Shown here piece after piece: positions 1 to 7,747 of a stretch of 64,000 nt of DNA. The position numbers were made by a program, and so were the translations under genes. Under the pieces are notes generated by a model. That model worked only from the letters and a program-made list of their open reading frames with translations, made no database searches and was not told the DNA's origin. Origin of the DNA: Lacticaseibacillus baoqingensis (GTDB taxonomy: Bacteria > Bacillota > Bacilli > Lactobacillales > Lactobacillaceae). Position 1 is the stretch's first letter. Each line of letters starts with the position of its first letter. The stretch lies in the NCBI RefSeq assembly GCF_003946165.1, contig NZ_RHOI01000006.1, positions 1-64,000 on the forward strand. Reading direction: 5' to 3'.

Positions 1-76
1 GAACACAGAAGTTAAGCTTCTCTACGCCGAGAGTAGTTGGTGGGCAACTGCCTGCGAGGGTAGGAAGTCGCCACGC
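1..76 (+). rRNA. rrf: 5S ribosomal RNA, 3' part
   Basis: The window begins inside a 5S rRNA. The stretch GAACACAGAAGTTAAGC is the conserved loop B/helix III segment of bacterial 5S, and the end GGTAGGAAGTCGCCACGC closes helix I. About 38-40 nucleotides of the 5' part lie outside the window. It is presumably the last gene of an rRNA operon, since a terminator follows directly and no tRNA genes are seen after it. Confidence 0.95.
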
Positions 77-86
77 TAAGATAAGA

Positions 87-110
87 CCAGTCAGTTGACT
101 GGCCTTTTTT
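87..110 (+). terminator. rRNA operon terminator
   Basis: CCAGTCA and TGACTGG form a 7-bp stem with a two-base loop, followed by CCTTTTTT. It lies about 10 nt after the 5S gene and 43 nt before the next start codon, so it probably ends the rRNA operon. Confidence 0.9.
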
Positions 111-152
111 GTTGGCTATTAAAGATGGTACAATCGTTGCGAGGTGAATAAG

Positions 153-476
153 ATGACAATGGCAGTCACAACGGCAAACTTACCACAGCAGGTCCAATCA
201 GGCGTGGTCATATTGGAGTTATGGGCGCCTTGGTGTGGCCCTTGTAAGATCATGAGTCCGATCATGGCGGCGTTGGAAACAGAATTACCATTGCGGGTCC
301 TCACGATGAATATCGATGATGATAAAAGCGTTGCGGAAGAATTTGGGATCCAAAGCATTCCTGCCATGATCGTTTATCGAGATGGCAAACCATATGAAAA
401 AATCGTTGGCGCCTATTCTAAGGCGAAGTTGAAGGCACATCTGGCACAAACGCTTGGGAGCGACTATGCAAAATGA
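153..476 (+). CDS. Thioredoxin-family protein
   Basis: A 107-residue thioredoxin-fold protein with the redox motif WAPWCGPCK near residue 27 and a later cis-Pro segment (QSIPAMIVY). It would reduce disulfides in cytoplasmic proteins. The usual family length is 105-110 residues, so it is complete. An in-frame GTG lies at 144, but AGGTG at 142-146 is better spaced for the ATG at 153. Its end overlaps the start of the next gene by 11 nt, which implies translational coupling with the ThrE-type exporter; why a thioredoxin is coupled to a threonine exporter is unclear. A dedicated trxA may exist elsewhere, so no symbol is assigned. Confidence 0.9.
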   Translation: MTMAVTTANLPQQVQSGVVILELWAPWCGPCKIMSPIMAALETELPLRVLTMNIDDDKSVAEEFGIQSIPAMIVYRDGKPYEKIVGAYSKAKLKAHLAQTLGSDYAK

Positions 477-1212
477 TGAGTTGTTGACGACTTGCTTGTT
501 AGCAGGACGCATCATGATCGAAGGCGGTTCAGAGATGTACCGCGTTGATGATACGATGCGCCGGATCGCCAAAAATGGCGGTGTGGCGCAAGCGTTGGTA
601 TTTACGACGCCAACGGGGCTATTCATCGGCTTAGAAGATAAGCCGATGGTCAAATTGAGTCCAGTGGATCGGCGGTCGATCGATATGGAAAAAGTGGCTC
701 AAGTCAATCAGCTGTCACGCGAATTTGCCGCGCAAGCCATCGACTTGCCAACGCTGCATCACGCATTGCGACGGCTGGATCAGCACACGCCATTTTTCCC
801 ATTTTGGCTGCAAGTGTTAGCCGCAGCCGTGTGCAGCACGACGTTGATGGTGATCTTTGCGCAAGCTTACGATTGGATCGATATGCCGCTGGCGGCTTTG
901 GTCGGCGCCTTGGGGTACGCAGTTTATGGTAAGATCAGCTCGCTAACGCAAGTGCGTTTTATTAGTGAACTCTTAGGGGCTTTTGTCGTGGGGGTCACCG
1001 CTTGGGTCGGGGTGCGCTTAGGGCTCGGCCACAACCTTGATAATGTCATCATCGGGGCGGTGATGCCGTTGGTACCCGGAGTGGCGATCACAAATTCGAT
1101 CCGCGATATGCTGGCAGGGCACTTATTGTCTGGCATTGCGCGCGGTATGGAAGCACTCTTGAGCGCCGCGGCGATCGGTGTGGGGATCGCAGTCATCTTT
1201 CGCTTTTTCTAG
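466..1212 (+). CDS. Threonine/serine exporter, ThrE N-terminal subunit (DUF1212)
   Basis: 248-residue membrane protein of the ThrE/DUF1212 family. A cytoplasmic N-terminal half (residues about 1-110, with the family segment GGSEMYRVDDTMRRIA) is followed by about five hydrophobic segments. In corynebacterial ThrE both halves are fused; here the second half is the next gene, the split arrangement common in Firmicutes. The ATG at 466 was chosen because GGGAG at 456-460 is correctly spaced; an in-frame TTG at 454 is less likely. Predicted role: proton-driven export of threonine/serine. The substrate is inferred from the family only. Confidence 0.88.
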   Translation: MQNDELLTTCLLAGRIMIEGGSEMYRVDDTMRRIAKNGGVAQALVFTTPTGLFIGLEDKPMVKLSPVDRRSIDMEKVAQVNQLSREFAAQAIDLPTLHHALRRLDQHTPFFPFWLQVLAAAVCSTTLMVIFAQAYDWIDMPLAALVGALGYAVYGKISSLTQVRFISELLGAFVVGVTAWVGVRLGLGHNLDNVIIGAVMPLVPGVAITNSIRDMLAGHLLSGIARGMEALLSAAAIGVGIAVIFRFF

Positions 1213-1221
1213 GGGGACATT

Positions 1222-1665
1222 ATGCCGTATTGGTTGCAGTTAGTGGTCCAGATCAGCTTTAGTTATCTTTCGACGGTCGCGTTTGCGATCATCATCAACG
1301 TACCGCGCAAGGCCTTGAATTTGGCTGGCTGGGCCGGGGCGATCGGCTGGTTAGTGTATTGGGTCTTATTGTACGATCTGCAAGTTGGCCGCATGCTGGC
1401 GAATTTACTAGGGGCATTTGCGATCGGGTTGTGCGGGATGATCTTTTCTCGGATCAAAAAAATGCCAGTGATCATTTTTAATATTCCCGGCCTGGTGCCG
1501 CTGGTGCCAGGGGCAACGGCTTATCAAGCGGTGCGGGCCTTAGTCTTGGGCCAGGTGATGACCGCTTCGAAGCTCACCGTGCGTGTGGCCATGGTCGCAG
1601 GGGCGATCGCCGTCGGGTTCATGCTGGCGCAATTGTTGGCCGAGCAAACTTACCGGCGGACTTGA
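1222..1665 (+). CDS. Threonine/serine exporter, ThrE C-terminal subunit (DUF3815-type)
   Basis: 147-residue membrane protein with about five transmembrane segments, matching the C-terminal ThrE_2 half. The segment PGLVPLVPGATAYQAVRAL mirrors the PLVPGVAITNSIRD segment of the preceding subunit, as expected for two inverted-repeat-like halves. It starts 9 nt after the previous stop with AGGGGG as ribosome site. The two proteins very likely form one transporter. No terminator separates it from the small RNA promoter that starts 6 nt downstream. Confidence 0.88.
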   Translation: MPYWLQLVVQISFSYLSTVAFAIIINVPRKALNLAGWAGAIGWLVYWVLLYDLQVGRMLANLLGAFAIGLCGMIFSRIKKMPVIIFNIPGLVPLVPGATAYQAVRALVLGQVMTASKLTVRVAMVAGAIAVGFMLAQLLAEQTYRRT

Positions 1666-1670
1666 AACTG

Positions 1671-1699
1671 TTGGCGCCGGCACCTAAACGTGTTATGAT
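1671..1699 (+). promoter_or_regulatory. Promoter of small RNA
   Basis: TTGGCG (-35, 1671-1676), a 17-bp spacer and TATGAT (-10, 1694-1699). There is no open reading frame between here and the terminator at 1845-1877, so the promoter appears to serve a noncoding transcript. Confidence 0.7.
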
Positions 1700-1705
1700 G
1701 AAGCC

Positions 1706-1877
1706 ATGCGATGAGTCGAGTAACCCACTTTTTGGGTGAAAGCGCAGCTGGCAGGCATGAATTACCACCCGACGGATTTCGGGGCCAGTGGTCACAGGTT
1801 GTGGAGCCGAGATGGCCTTATCCGTTTTGCGGATACTGCAAATAAAAGGCGTACTTCTGCGGAAGTACGCCTTTTTT
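1706..1877 (+). ncRNA. Unassigned structured small RNA, about 170 nt
   Basis: Bounded by a good sigma-70-type promoter and a strong terminator, with no convincing ORF and no plus-strand gene after it. Visible pairings: GCCAT near the 5' end with ATGGC near 1814-1818 closing a multibranch region; inside it ACCCA/TGGGT, CTGGC/GCCAG and CACA/TGTG hairpins; then TATCCG/CGGATA just before the terminator. The layout resembles a riboswitch or a 6S-like regulatory RNA, but I recognise no known consensus. It could also act in trans or on the convergent EamA gene. Confidence 0.55.
1845..1877. terminator. Terminator of small RNA
   Basis: A 13-bp perfect stem (AAAGGCGTACTTC with its complement, TGCG loop) followed by a T run. 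Flanking A and T runs make it usable from both sides, so it may also end the convergent EamA gene. Confidence 0.9.
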
Positions 1878-1901
1878 GTGGCCGAATATTGCCGTTGTGA
1901 C

Positions 1902-2798
1902 TCAGCGCTTTTTCTTCGGCGTCCAGCTCATCATAAAGACGCCGCCAAGCACTAAGACGATGCCGATCAGTTGCAGCGGATGAAAGCCTAATGACAAGAA
2001 CATGATCGATAAAACCGTGGCAGTTAGCGGTTCTAGATTGCCGATCATGCTGGCGATCGCCGGGCGCAAGATCTTGAGGCTGGAGATATAAAGGATGTAG
2101 GCTAAAAAAGTGGCCCCAAAAACGATGAAGGCGACGGCGACCCAAGTCCATGGGGTGAGGCCAGTCGGAATGTGCCATACTGGGGTGATCGCATTCATGA
2201 GCAGTGCCCCAATGACTAACCCCCAGCCGACGATCACCAAAGGCGGCTCTTGGGCTAATAGCGGGCGCGGCAGTAAGGTATAAGCCGCACCGGTGACCGC
2301 GGCTAGCAGGCCCCAAAAAATCGCGATCGGCGCCACATGCAGCTGTGTCAAGTGGCCATTGGTCACCAATAAGAAAACGCCGAATAAAGCCAAAATGATC
2401 GCCAAGGCATCGATCAAACGCGGGGCAGTGCGCGTGCGCAAGCAAGTGACGATCGTGATCATTGCCGGGACCAGTGATAACATGATCGTAGCGATGGCCG
2501 CATTGCCGTAAAAAATCGCCAGCAAATAGGTAAATTGCGCTAACGCCACGCCGACGATGCCAAAAAGCAGCAAGCGAATGGCCCCTTTACGCTGATGCCA
2601 AACGCGTAATAATGGGCGGTGCATGATAAGACTATAAATGATCATGGCGATGCCTGCCCAAGTCAGGCGCATGCTGACTAGCCACGCCGGCGAAGCGGTA
2701 CTGGTGTTGAAGATCACATTGCTTAAAACACCGCCGATCCCCCACATGGTGGTGCCACAGGCGGCTTGGATCGCGGCTTGACGAGTTGTTTTGGCCAT
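1902..2798 (-). CDS. EamA/DMT-family transporter
   Basis: 298-residue protein with about ten hydrophobic segments in two EamA repeats, typical of the drug/metabolite transporter superfamily (10-TMS group). An ATG further upstream (2831) is possible, but GGAGG at 2806-2810 points to the ATG at 2798 (protein start MAKTTRQ). Family members export amino acids or metabolites; nothing here fixes the substrate. It is monocistronic, converging on the small RNA and facing away from the liv leader. Confidence 0.88.
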   Translation of the reverse strand: MAKTTRQAAIQAACGTTMWGIGGVLSNVIFNTSTASPAWLVSMRLTWAGIAMIIYSLIMHRPLLRVWHQRKGAIRLLLFGIVGVALAQFTYLLAIFYGNAAIATIMLSLVPAMITIVTCLRTRTAPRLIDALAIILALFGVFLLVTNGHLTQLHVAPIAIFWGLLAAVTGAAYTLLPRPLLAQEPPLVIVGWGLVIGALLMNAITPVWHIPTGLTPWTWVAVAFIVFGATFLAYILYISSLKILRPAIASMIGNLEPLTATVLSIMFLSLGFHPLQLIGIVLVLGGVFMMSWTPKKKR

Positions 2799-2891
2799 TG
2801 CTATTCCTCCAATAACGGCGTAATGCCGCATTGGTTTCTAGTATAGCGAGTTGGCGCGTGAACCTCTAGGGAATTATTTTGCAATTTGTGG

Positions 2892-2920
2892 TTGACAATT
2901 AAGAGGATAAGAAGTAAATT
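2892..2920 (+). promoter_or_regulatory. liv leader promoter
   Basis: TTGACA (2892-2897), a 17-bp spacer and TAAATT (2915-2920). Transcription would begin near 2927, upstream of the leader peptide at 2956. Confidence 0.7.
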
Positions 2921-2955
2921 CTAATTAATCATTAATCTTGAAAGGGGGATACATC

Positions 2956-3039
2956 ATGAATAATCAATTTGTACTGGGTGTATCTGCCCGTCAAGACTTG
3001 GCCTTGTTGTTGAAGTATAAGGACCCGACGATCGACTAG
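2956..3039 (+). CDS. Putative Leu-rich leader peptide of the liv operon
   Basis: 27-codon ORF behind AAAGGGGG (2941-2948). It contains the run DLALLLKY with four TTG Leu codons close together plus further Leu, Val and Ile codons, so about 8 of 27 residues are branched-chain. It is followed by alternative hairpins ending in a terminator and then by a branched-chain amino-acid binding protein, which suggests ribosome-stalling attenuation. The peptide is too short for homology support and the ribosome site is purine-rich but not ideal, so the call rests on position and composition. Confidence 0.5.
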   Translation: MNNQFVLGVSARQDLALLLKYKDPTID

Positions 3040-3056
3040 CATTGCTGGTTGAAAAG

Positions 3057-3140
3057 TTGAGCCCTGATTTTGCTTTGACGATGGGGCTCATCGCACTACT
3101 AGATGATTGGCCTCATCCGATAAGGGATGAGGCCATTTTT
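3057..3140 (+). promoter_or_regulatory. Attenuator: alternative hairpins and terminator before livJ
   Basis: Segment TGAGCCC (3058-3064) pairs perfectly with GGGCTCA (3084-3090). GGCCTCATCC (3109-3118) pairs with GGATGAGGCC (3125-3134) followed by ATTTTT, a strong terminator. GATGGGGCT (3080-3088) can instead pair with GGCCTCATC (3109-3117) using two G-U pairs, which would break the terminator. The mutually exclusive pairings are visible; control by leucine is inferred. Confidence 0.65.
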
Positions 3141-3203
3141 AATGTCTGGGGACCCGGAAGCGCGCCTGGGGAGCCATAAGATGAAAAAAGGGGAAGAATA
3201 CTT

Positions 3204-4397
3204 ATGAAAAACACACTGGTAAAGATCATCGCAACGGCAGCGACGGCAGCTGCCATTATGGCAATGGCAGGCTGCAGTGCCAAAAGCGCAGCGGGTAAAG
3301 GCAATACGGCTTCTGGCAACACCATCAAGATCGGCATGAATATGGAGCTGTCAGGCGCTGCTGCCGGGTATGGGAACCAAATGAAGCAAGGCTTCGATCT
3401 GGCCGTTAAGCAAATCAATGCAGACGGCGGGATCAAGGTCGGCGACAAGAAGATGAAGATCAAGACGGTGGTGCAAGACAATAAGTCCACCACTTCCGGC
3501 TCTGCTTCAGTCGCCGCCCAGTTGGCGACTAAAGATAAAGTGACGGCGATCGTTGGCCCAGCGACGACCAATGATGGGACCGCCGCGATCCCGAACATCA
3601 CCAAGGCCGCTGTCCCATCGGTCAGCCCGTCGGCGACTGATCCAGATTACACCTTGCAAAAAAACGGCAAGGTCCAGACCTATGTTTTCCGGGCATGCTT
3701 CAATAACGACTTACAAGGCGAAACCGCGGCGCATTTTGCCAACAAGACCTTGAAAGCCAAGAACGTTGCGATCTTAGCGGATAACTCCAGTGATTATGGC
3801 ACCGGCTTAGCCAAGGCGTTCAAGAAAGCTTATACCGGCACCATCAAGTCGACGCAGTACTTCTCTGAAGGCGACAAAGACTTCAATGCGTTGATCACCA
3901 GCATTAAGAACAAAAAAGTCGATGCAATCTATGCGCCAGGGTATTATTCCGAATTAGGCCTGATCATCAAGCAAGCGCGGCAATCTGGTGTTAATGTCCC
4001 GATCATTGGTTCTGACGGGATGGCGGATCCAAAACTGGCCCAAATCGCCAGCAACAGCAATGCGACCAACGTTTACTACACCACGCCGTTTTCGACTAAA
4101 GCAGGTGATACCAACGCAGTGGCTAAGCAATTCATGACGGACTTCAAGCAAGAATACAAAGAAGACGCCCCGACCTTCTCAGCACTGGCGTATGATTCTG
4201 TTTTAATGATCAAACAAGCCATTGAAGACAGCAAGTCCACGAACTCCGTCAAAGTGGCGAAGGCCTTAGCTAAGATCAAGGATATGCCAGCGGTCACCGG
4301 GAAAACTTCCGTGGATAAGAACCACGATCCAGAAAAGCCGATCGTAGTTGAACAGCTCACCAATGGTAAGGTGACCAGCGCCACTGCCGTCAAGTAA
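3204..4397 (+). CDS. livJ: Branched-chain amino acid ABC transporter, substrate-binding lipoprotein (copy 1)
   Basis: 397-residue periplasmic-binding-type I protein. The signal peptide ends in lipobox MAGC, so it should be lipid-anchored outside the membrane. Hallmarks include IKIGMNMELSGAAAGYG at the start of the mature domain and GPATTNDGTAA in the ligand cleft. It is very similar in length and sequence to the next gene and is the first real gene after the attenuator. The downstream permeases and ATPases are LivHMGF, so the ligand is probably Leu/Ile/Val, but type I binding proteins also take other amino acids or amides. Confidence 0.93.
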   Translation: MKNTLVKIIATAATAAAIMAMAGCSAKSAAGKGNTASGNTIKIGMNMELSGAAAGYGNQMKQGFDLAVKQINADGGIKVGDKKMKIKTVVQDNKSTTSGSASVAAQLATKDKVTAIVGPATTNDGTAAIPNITKAAVPSVSPSATDPDYTLQKNGKVQTYVFRACFNNDLQGETAAHFANKTLKAKNVAILADNSSDYGTGLAKAFKKAYTGTIKSTQYFSEGDKDFNALITSIKNKKVDAIYAPGYYSELGLIIKQARQSGVNVPIIGSDGMADPKLAQIASNSNATNVYYTTPFSTKAGDTNAVAKQFMTDFKQEYKEDAPTFSALAYDSVLMIKQAIEDSKSTNSVKVAKALAKIKDMPAVTGKTSVDKNHDPEKPIVVEQLTNGKVTSATAVK

Positions 4398-4491
4398 TCT
4401 GTTAAAACGATGAGAACCAATATCAGGCAGTCGATGCCCATAACAGCGGCATCTGATTGTATCAGAATTTGATTCTTATGTGAGAAACTTA

Positions 4492-4520
4492 TTGACTTTT
4501 AATAATATCCCCATTATTAT
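4492..4520 (+). promoter_or_regulatory. Promoter before second livJ
   Basis: TTGACT (4492-4497), a 17-bp spacer and TATTAT (4515-4520) in an AT-rich stretch of the 245-bp gap between the two binding-protein genes. It would allow the second livJ and livHMGF to be expressed independently of the attenuator. Confidence 0.6.
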
Positions 4521-4642
4521 TAAAACATTCAGCCGAAACTTAATTCTAGTGGCGTAAACTACGGGGTTCTGCAGTGGGACCAGTTTAAGACACCATTAGC
4601 AAAAACGGTTAAATCTTGCGATATGAAGGAAGAGGGATATCA

Positions 4643-5836
4643 ATGAAAAAGTCAATCATGAAACGAATCGCTGCCTTAGGGGCAGTCGCTGCCGCCTTTA
4701 CGGTGTTGGCAGGGTGTGCGCAAAGTGCCGCTAGCAAAGGGAACACTGCCAGTGGCAGCACCATTAAGTTAGGGGTCAACATTGAATTGTCTGGTGTTGG
4801 CGGCGGCTATGGCGAACAAGTCAACAACGGGATCAACTTAGCGGTTTCCCAGATCAATAAAGATGGCGGCGTCAAAGTCGGCAAGAAGACTTATAAGTTC
4901 AAGACGGTCACGCAAGATAACAAGACCGCGACTTCTACCGCGGCTTCCATCGCGGCGCAATTGACCAGCAAGGAGAAAGTTTCCGCATTGATCGGGCCAG
5001 CCACGACCAACGCGGCTACCGCGGCATTGTCTAACGCCACTAAAGCCAGCGTCGCGCAAGTTTCGCCTTCTGCTACGGCAGCTGACTACACCCTCCAAAA
5101 GAGCGGCAAAGTGCAACCTTATGCGTTCCGGACGGCTTTCACGGATGATTTCCAAGGCACCAAGGCAGCCAACTTCGTGGATGATACCTTGAAAGCCAAG
5201 AAAGTCGCCGTGTTGGCTGATAACTCTAACGACTACGGCAAAGGCTTAGCAGCGGCGTTTAAGAAAGAATACAAAGGCACCGTGGTTGCCACGCAATACT
5301 TCCAATCTGGCGATAAAGACTTCAATGCCGTGTTGACGTCATTAAAGAACAAAGGCTTTGATGCGTTATACATTCCTGGTTACTACACCGAAATTGGCTT
5401 GATCATCAAGCAAGCGCGGCAAATGGGGATCAACACCCCGATCGTCGGTGGTGATGGGATGATGGATCCTAGCTTGACTAAGATCGCTGGGGCCAAGAAC
5501 GTCACGAATGTTTACTACACCACGCCATTTTCCACCTTATCGGCGAAGTCCGATAAAACCGTCGCCAACTTCCTTGACGCCTACAAAGCCAAGTATGGCG
5601 ATACGGCATCGGCCTTTAACGCCCTTGGGTTTGATTCAGTTTACCTGATCAAGCAAGCCATCGTGGATGCAAAGTCGACCAACTCCGTAGATATCGCCAA
5701 GGCTTTAGCTAAGGTCAAGGATCTCAAAGGGGTCACTGGCACGATGACGATCGATTCAAAGCACAATCCAGAAAAGACGATTTCTGTTGAAAAACTGGTC
5801 AATGGTAAAGCTGTATCTGCCACGACCGTTAAATAA
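4643..5836 (+). CDS. livJ: Branched-chain amino acid ABC transporter, substrate-binding lipoprotein (copy 2)
   Basis: 397-residue paralogue of the preceding gene with the same layout: lipobox LAGC, IKLGVNIELSGVGGGYG and GPATTNAATAA. The ATG at 4643 is preceded by GAAGGAAGAGGG; an upstream in-frame start at 4616 has no ribosome site. Two near-equal-length binding proteins for one permease suggest either different ligand preferences or a dosage effect. It lies 71 bp before livH and has its own promoter. Confidence 0.93.
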   Translation: MKKSIMKRIAALGAVAAAFTVLAGCAQSAASKGNTASGSTIKLGVNIELSGVGGGYGEQVNNGINLAVSQINKDGGVKVGKKTYKFKTVTQDNKTATSTAASIAAQLTSKEKVSALIGPATTNAATAALSNATKASVAQVSPSATAADYTLQKSGKVQPYAFRTAFTDDFQGTKAANFVDDTLKAKKVAVLADNSNDYGKGLAAAFKKEYKGTVVATQYFQSGDKDFNAVLTSLKNKGFDALYIPGYYTEIGLIIKQARQMGINTPIVGGDGMMDPSLTKIAGAKNVTNVYYTTPFSTLSAKSDKTVANFLDAYKAKYGDTASAFNALGFDSVYLIKQAIVDAKSTNSVDIAKALAKVKDLKGVTGTMTIDSKHNPEKTISVEKLVNGKAVSATTVK

Positions 5837-5907
5837 ACATTTGACGATAGCAGGCGTGAATTTGGCGCCTGCTATTGCGCTTATTCATAATAAAAGGAGG
5901 CGATCTC

Positions 5908-6786
5908 TTGCACACAGCTATGCAACAAATCATCAATGGCCTTTCACTTGGCAGCATCTACGCGCTGTTGGCATTGGGATACACCATGGTCTATGGCATT
6001 ATCAAGCTGATCAACTTCGCTCACGGTGATGTTTACATGCTTGGGGCGTTTTGGGGTTACTTCATCATTAACAAATATCACGTTGACTTCATTGTCGCCT
6101 TATTATCGGCAATGATCGTTACGGCGTTTGCCGGGATGCTGATCGAATATCTGGCCTATCGCCCGCTGCGCAACTCACCGCGGATCACCGCGTTGATCAC
6201 GGCGATCGGGGTCTCCTATTTCCTGGAAAATGGGATGTCATACCTGTTTGGAGCCAATACCCGCAACTTCCCGCAAGTCGTGAAACAACATAACTACACG
6301 GCTTTTGGGATCAATATTTCTAACATCCAACTCTTGATCTTAGTGACGGCGATCATCTTGATGGTGCTGTTACAATTGATCATTCAAAAAACCAAGATGG
6401 GTACGGCGATGCGTGCCGTTGCGGTGGATCAAGAAGCCGCTGCGTTAGTCGGGATCAATCCTGACCATGTCATTTCCTTTACCTTCGGCTTAGGGTCAGC
6501 TTTAGCCGGCGCTGCTGGGGTATTGATCGGGTTGTATTACAACTCGATCGATCCTTTGATGGGGATGACGCCTGGGATCAAGGCCTTTGTCGCCGCAGTT
6601 GTCGGCGGGATCGGCTCGGTGCCTGGGGCGGCGATCGGGGGCTTTTTGATCGGGCTATTGGAAACCGGCGTGCAAGCGATCGGTTTGTCTGCTTATAAAG
6701 ACGCCGCCGTGTATGTCGTGTTGATCTTGATCTTGATCGTCTTACCGTCAGGGTTATTAGGCAAAAACGTGAAGGAGAAGGTGTGA
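5908..6786 (+). CDS. livH: Branched-chain amino acid ABC transporter permease LivH
   Basis: 292-residue permease with about eight hydrophobic segments. It carries the family sequence LALGYTMVYGIIKLINFAHG near the N terminus and a C-terminal GGIGSVPGAAIGGFLIGLLE segment. The TTG at 5908 was chosen because AAAGGAGG (5893-5900) is 7 nt upstream; the ATG at 5920 is too far. It pairs with LivM to form the membrane channel. Confidence 0.93.
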   Translation: MHTAMQQIINGLSLGSIYALLALGYTMVYGIIKLINFAHGDVYMLGAFWGYFIINKYHVDFIVALLSAMIVTAFAGMLIEYLAYRPLRNSPRITALITAIGVSYFLENGMSYLFGANTRNFPQVVKQHNYTAFGINISNIQLLILVTAIILMVLLQLIIQKTKMGTAMRAVAVDQEAAALVGINPDHVISFTFGLGSALAGAAGVLIGLYYNSIDPLMGMTPGIKAFVAAVVGGIGSVPGAAIGGFLIGLLETGVQAIGLSAYKDAAVYVVLILILIVLPSGLLGKNVKEKV

Positions 6787-6790
6787 GCAT

Positions 6791-7747
6791 ATGACCAAAA
6801 AGAAACTCCAAGCAAACGGCTTATGGTTGCTGGTCATGATCGTTGGCTATTTGGCCATCAACCTCCTCGTGTATACCGGTGTTGTCGATAGTTTTATTGA
6901 AAACATGTTAGTGACGATCGGGATCAACATTATCTTGGCCACTGGATTGAATTTGATCATCGGCTTTTCTGGGCAGTTTTCGCTTGGACATGCCGGGTTC
7001 ATGGCCATCGGTGCGTATGCGACCGGGATCATTTTACAAACTGTCCCGACTGTCGGCGGCTTTGTCGGCTCGATCGTCGTCGGGATCATCATTGCGATCA
7101 TCGCCGCGATCATCGTGGGGGTGCCAACACTGCGGCTTTCCGGGGATTATCTGGCGATTGCGACCATGGGGGCGGCTGAGATCATCCGCGTGGTGATCAA
7201 CAACATGAAGATCACCAACGGGGCTGCTGGATTATTCAACATTCCGCAATTTGCCACTTGGCCAGTGGTGTATGTACTGGTATGTGTCACGACGATCGTG
7301 ATCGTCAACTTCGCCCATTCGCGGGCAGGGCGGGCGATCCAAGCGATCCGTGATGATGAAATCGCGGCAGAAGCGGTGGGGGTCAACCCGACCAAATGGA
7401 AGCTGGCGGCGTTTGTGCTTGGGGCAGCCACAGCTGCAATCGGCGGTTCGCTGCACGCCAGTTATATTCAAACGATCGCGCCAAGCGATTTTGGGATCAT
7501 GAATTCCATTGCCTTATTGATCATTGTGGTGCTGGGCGGGGTCGGTTCGATGACCGGCACCTTCTTAGCTGCGATCGTGTTAGGGGTATTGGATACCGTC
7601 TTACAAAGTTTCGGGACTTTGCGGATGGTGATCTATGCTGTGGCGCTGATCGTGATCATGGTCTTTAAGCCAAGCGGGCTGTTAGGCCGTTATGAATTCT
7701 CATTTGCGCATGTCTTGAACCGTCATAAGAAGGAGGATGCCGCATGA
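6791..7747 (+). CDS. livM: Branched-chain amino acid ABC transporter permease LivM
   Basis: 318-residue LivM-type permease. The family segments ATGLNLIIGFSGQFSLGHAGFMAIGAYATG and GGVGSMTGTFLAA are paraphrased by the motifs GFSGQFSLGHAGF and GGVGSMTGT. It starts 4 nt after livH with GGAGAAGGTG as ribosome site and overlaps livG by 4 nt (ATGA). Partner of LivH in the translocation pore. Confidence 0.93.
   Translation: MTKKKLQANGLWLLVMIVGYLAINLLVYTGVVDSFIENMLVTIGINIILATGLNLIIGFSGQFSLGHAGFMAIGAYATGIILQTVPTVGGFVGSIVVGIIIAIIAAIIVGVPTLRLSGDYLAIATMGAAEIIRVVINNMKITNGAAGLFNIPQFATWPVVYVLVCVTTIVIVNFAHSRAGRAIQAIRDDEIAAEAVGVNPTKWKLAAFVLGAATAAIGGSLHASYIQTIAPSDFGIMNSIALLIIVVLGGVGSMTGTFLAAIVLGVLDTVLQSFGTLRMVIYAVALIVIMVFKPSGLLGRYEFSFAHVLNRHKKEDAA

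Noticed and set aside
1706-1840. FMN or hammerhead-like RNA at 1.7 kb
   Set aside because: Short matches to parts of each consensus occur (GAATTACC, GATGAG...GAAA), but required core elements are missing.
1792-2445. 217-codon minus-strand ORF overlapping the EamA gene
   Set aside because: Shadow frame of the transporter, His/Arg-rich and with no ribosome site.
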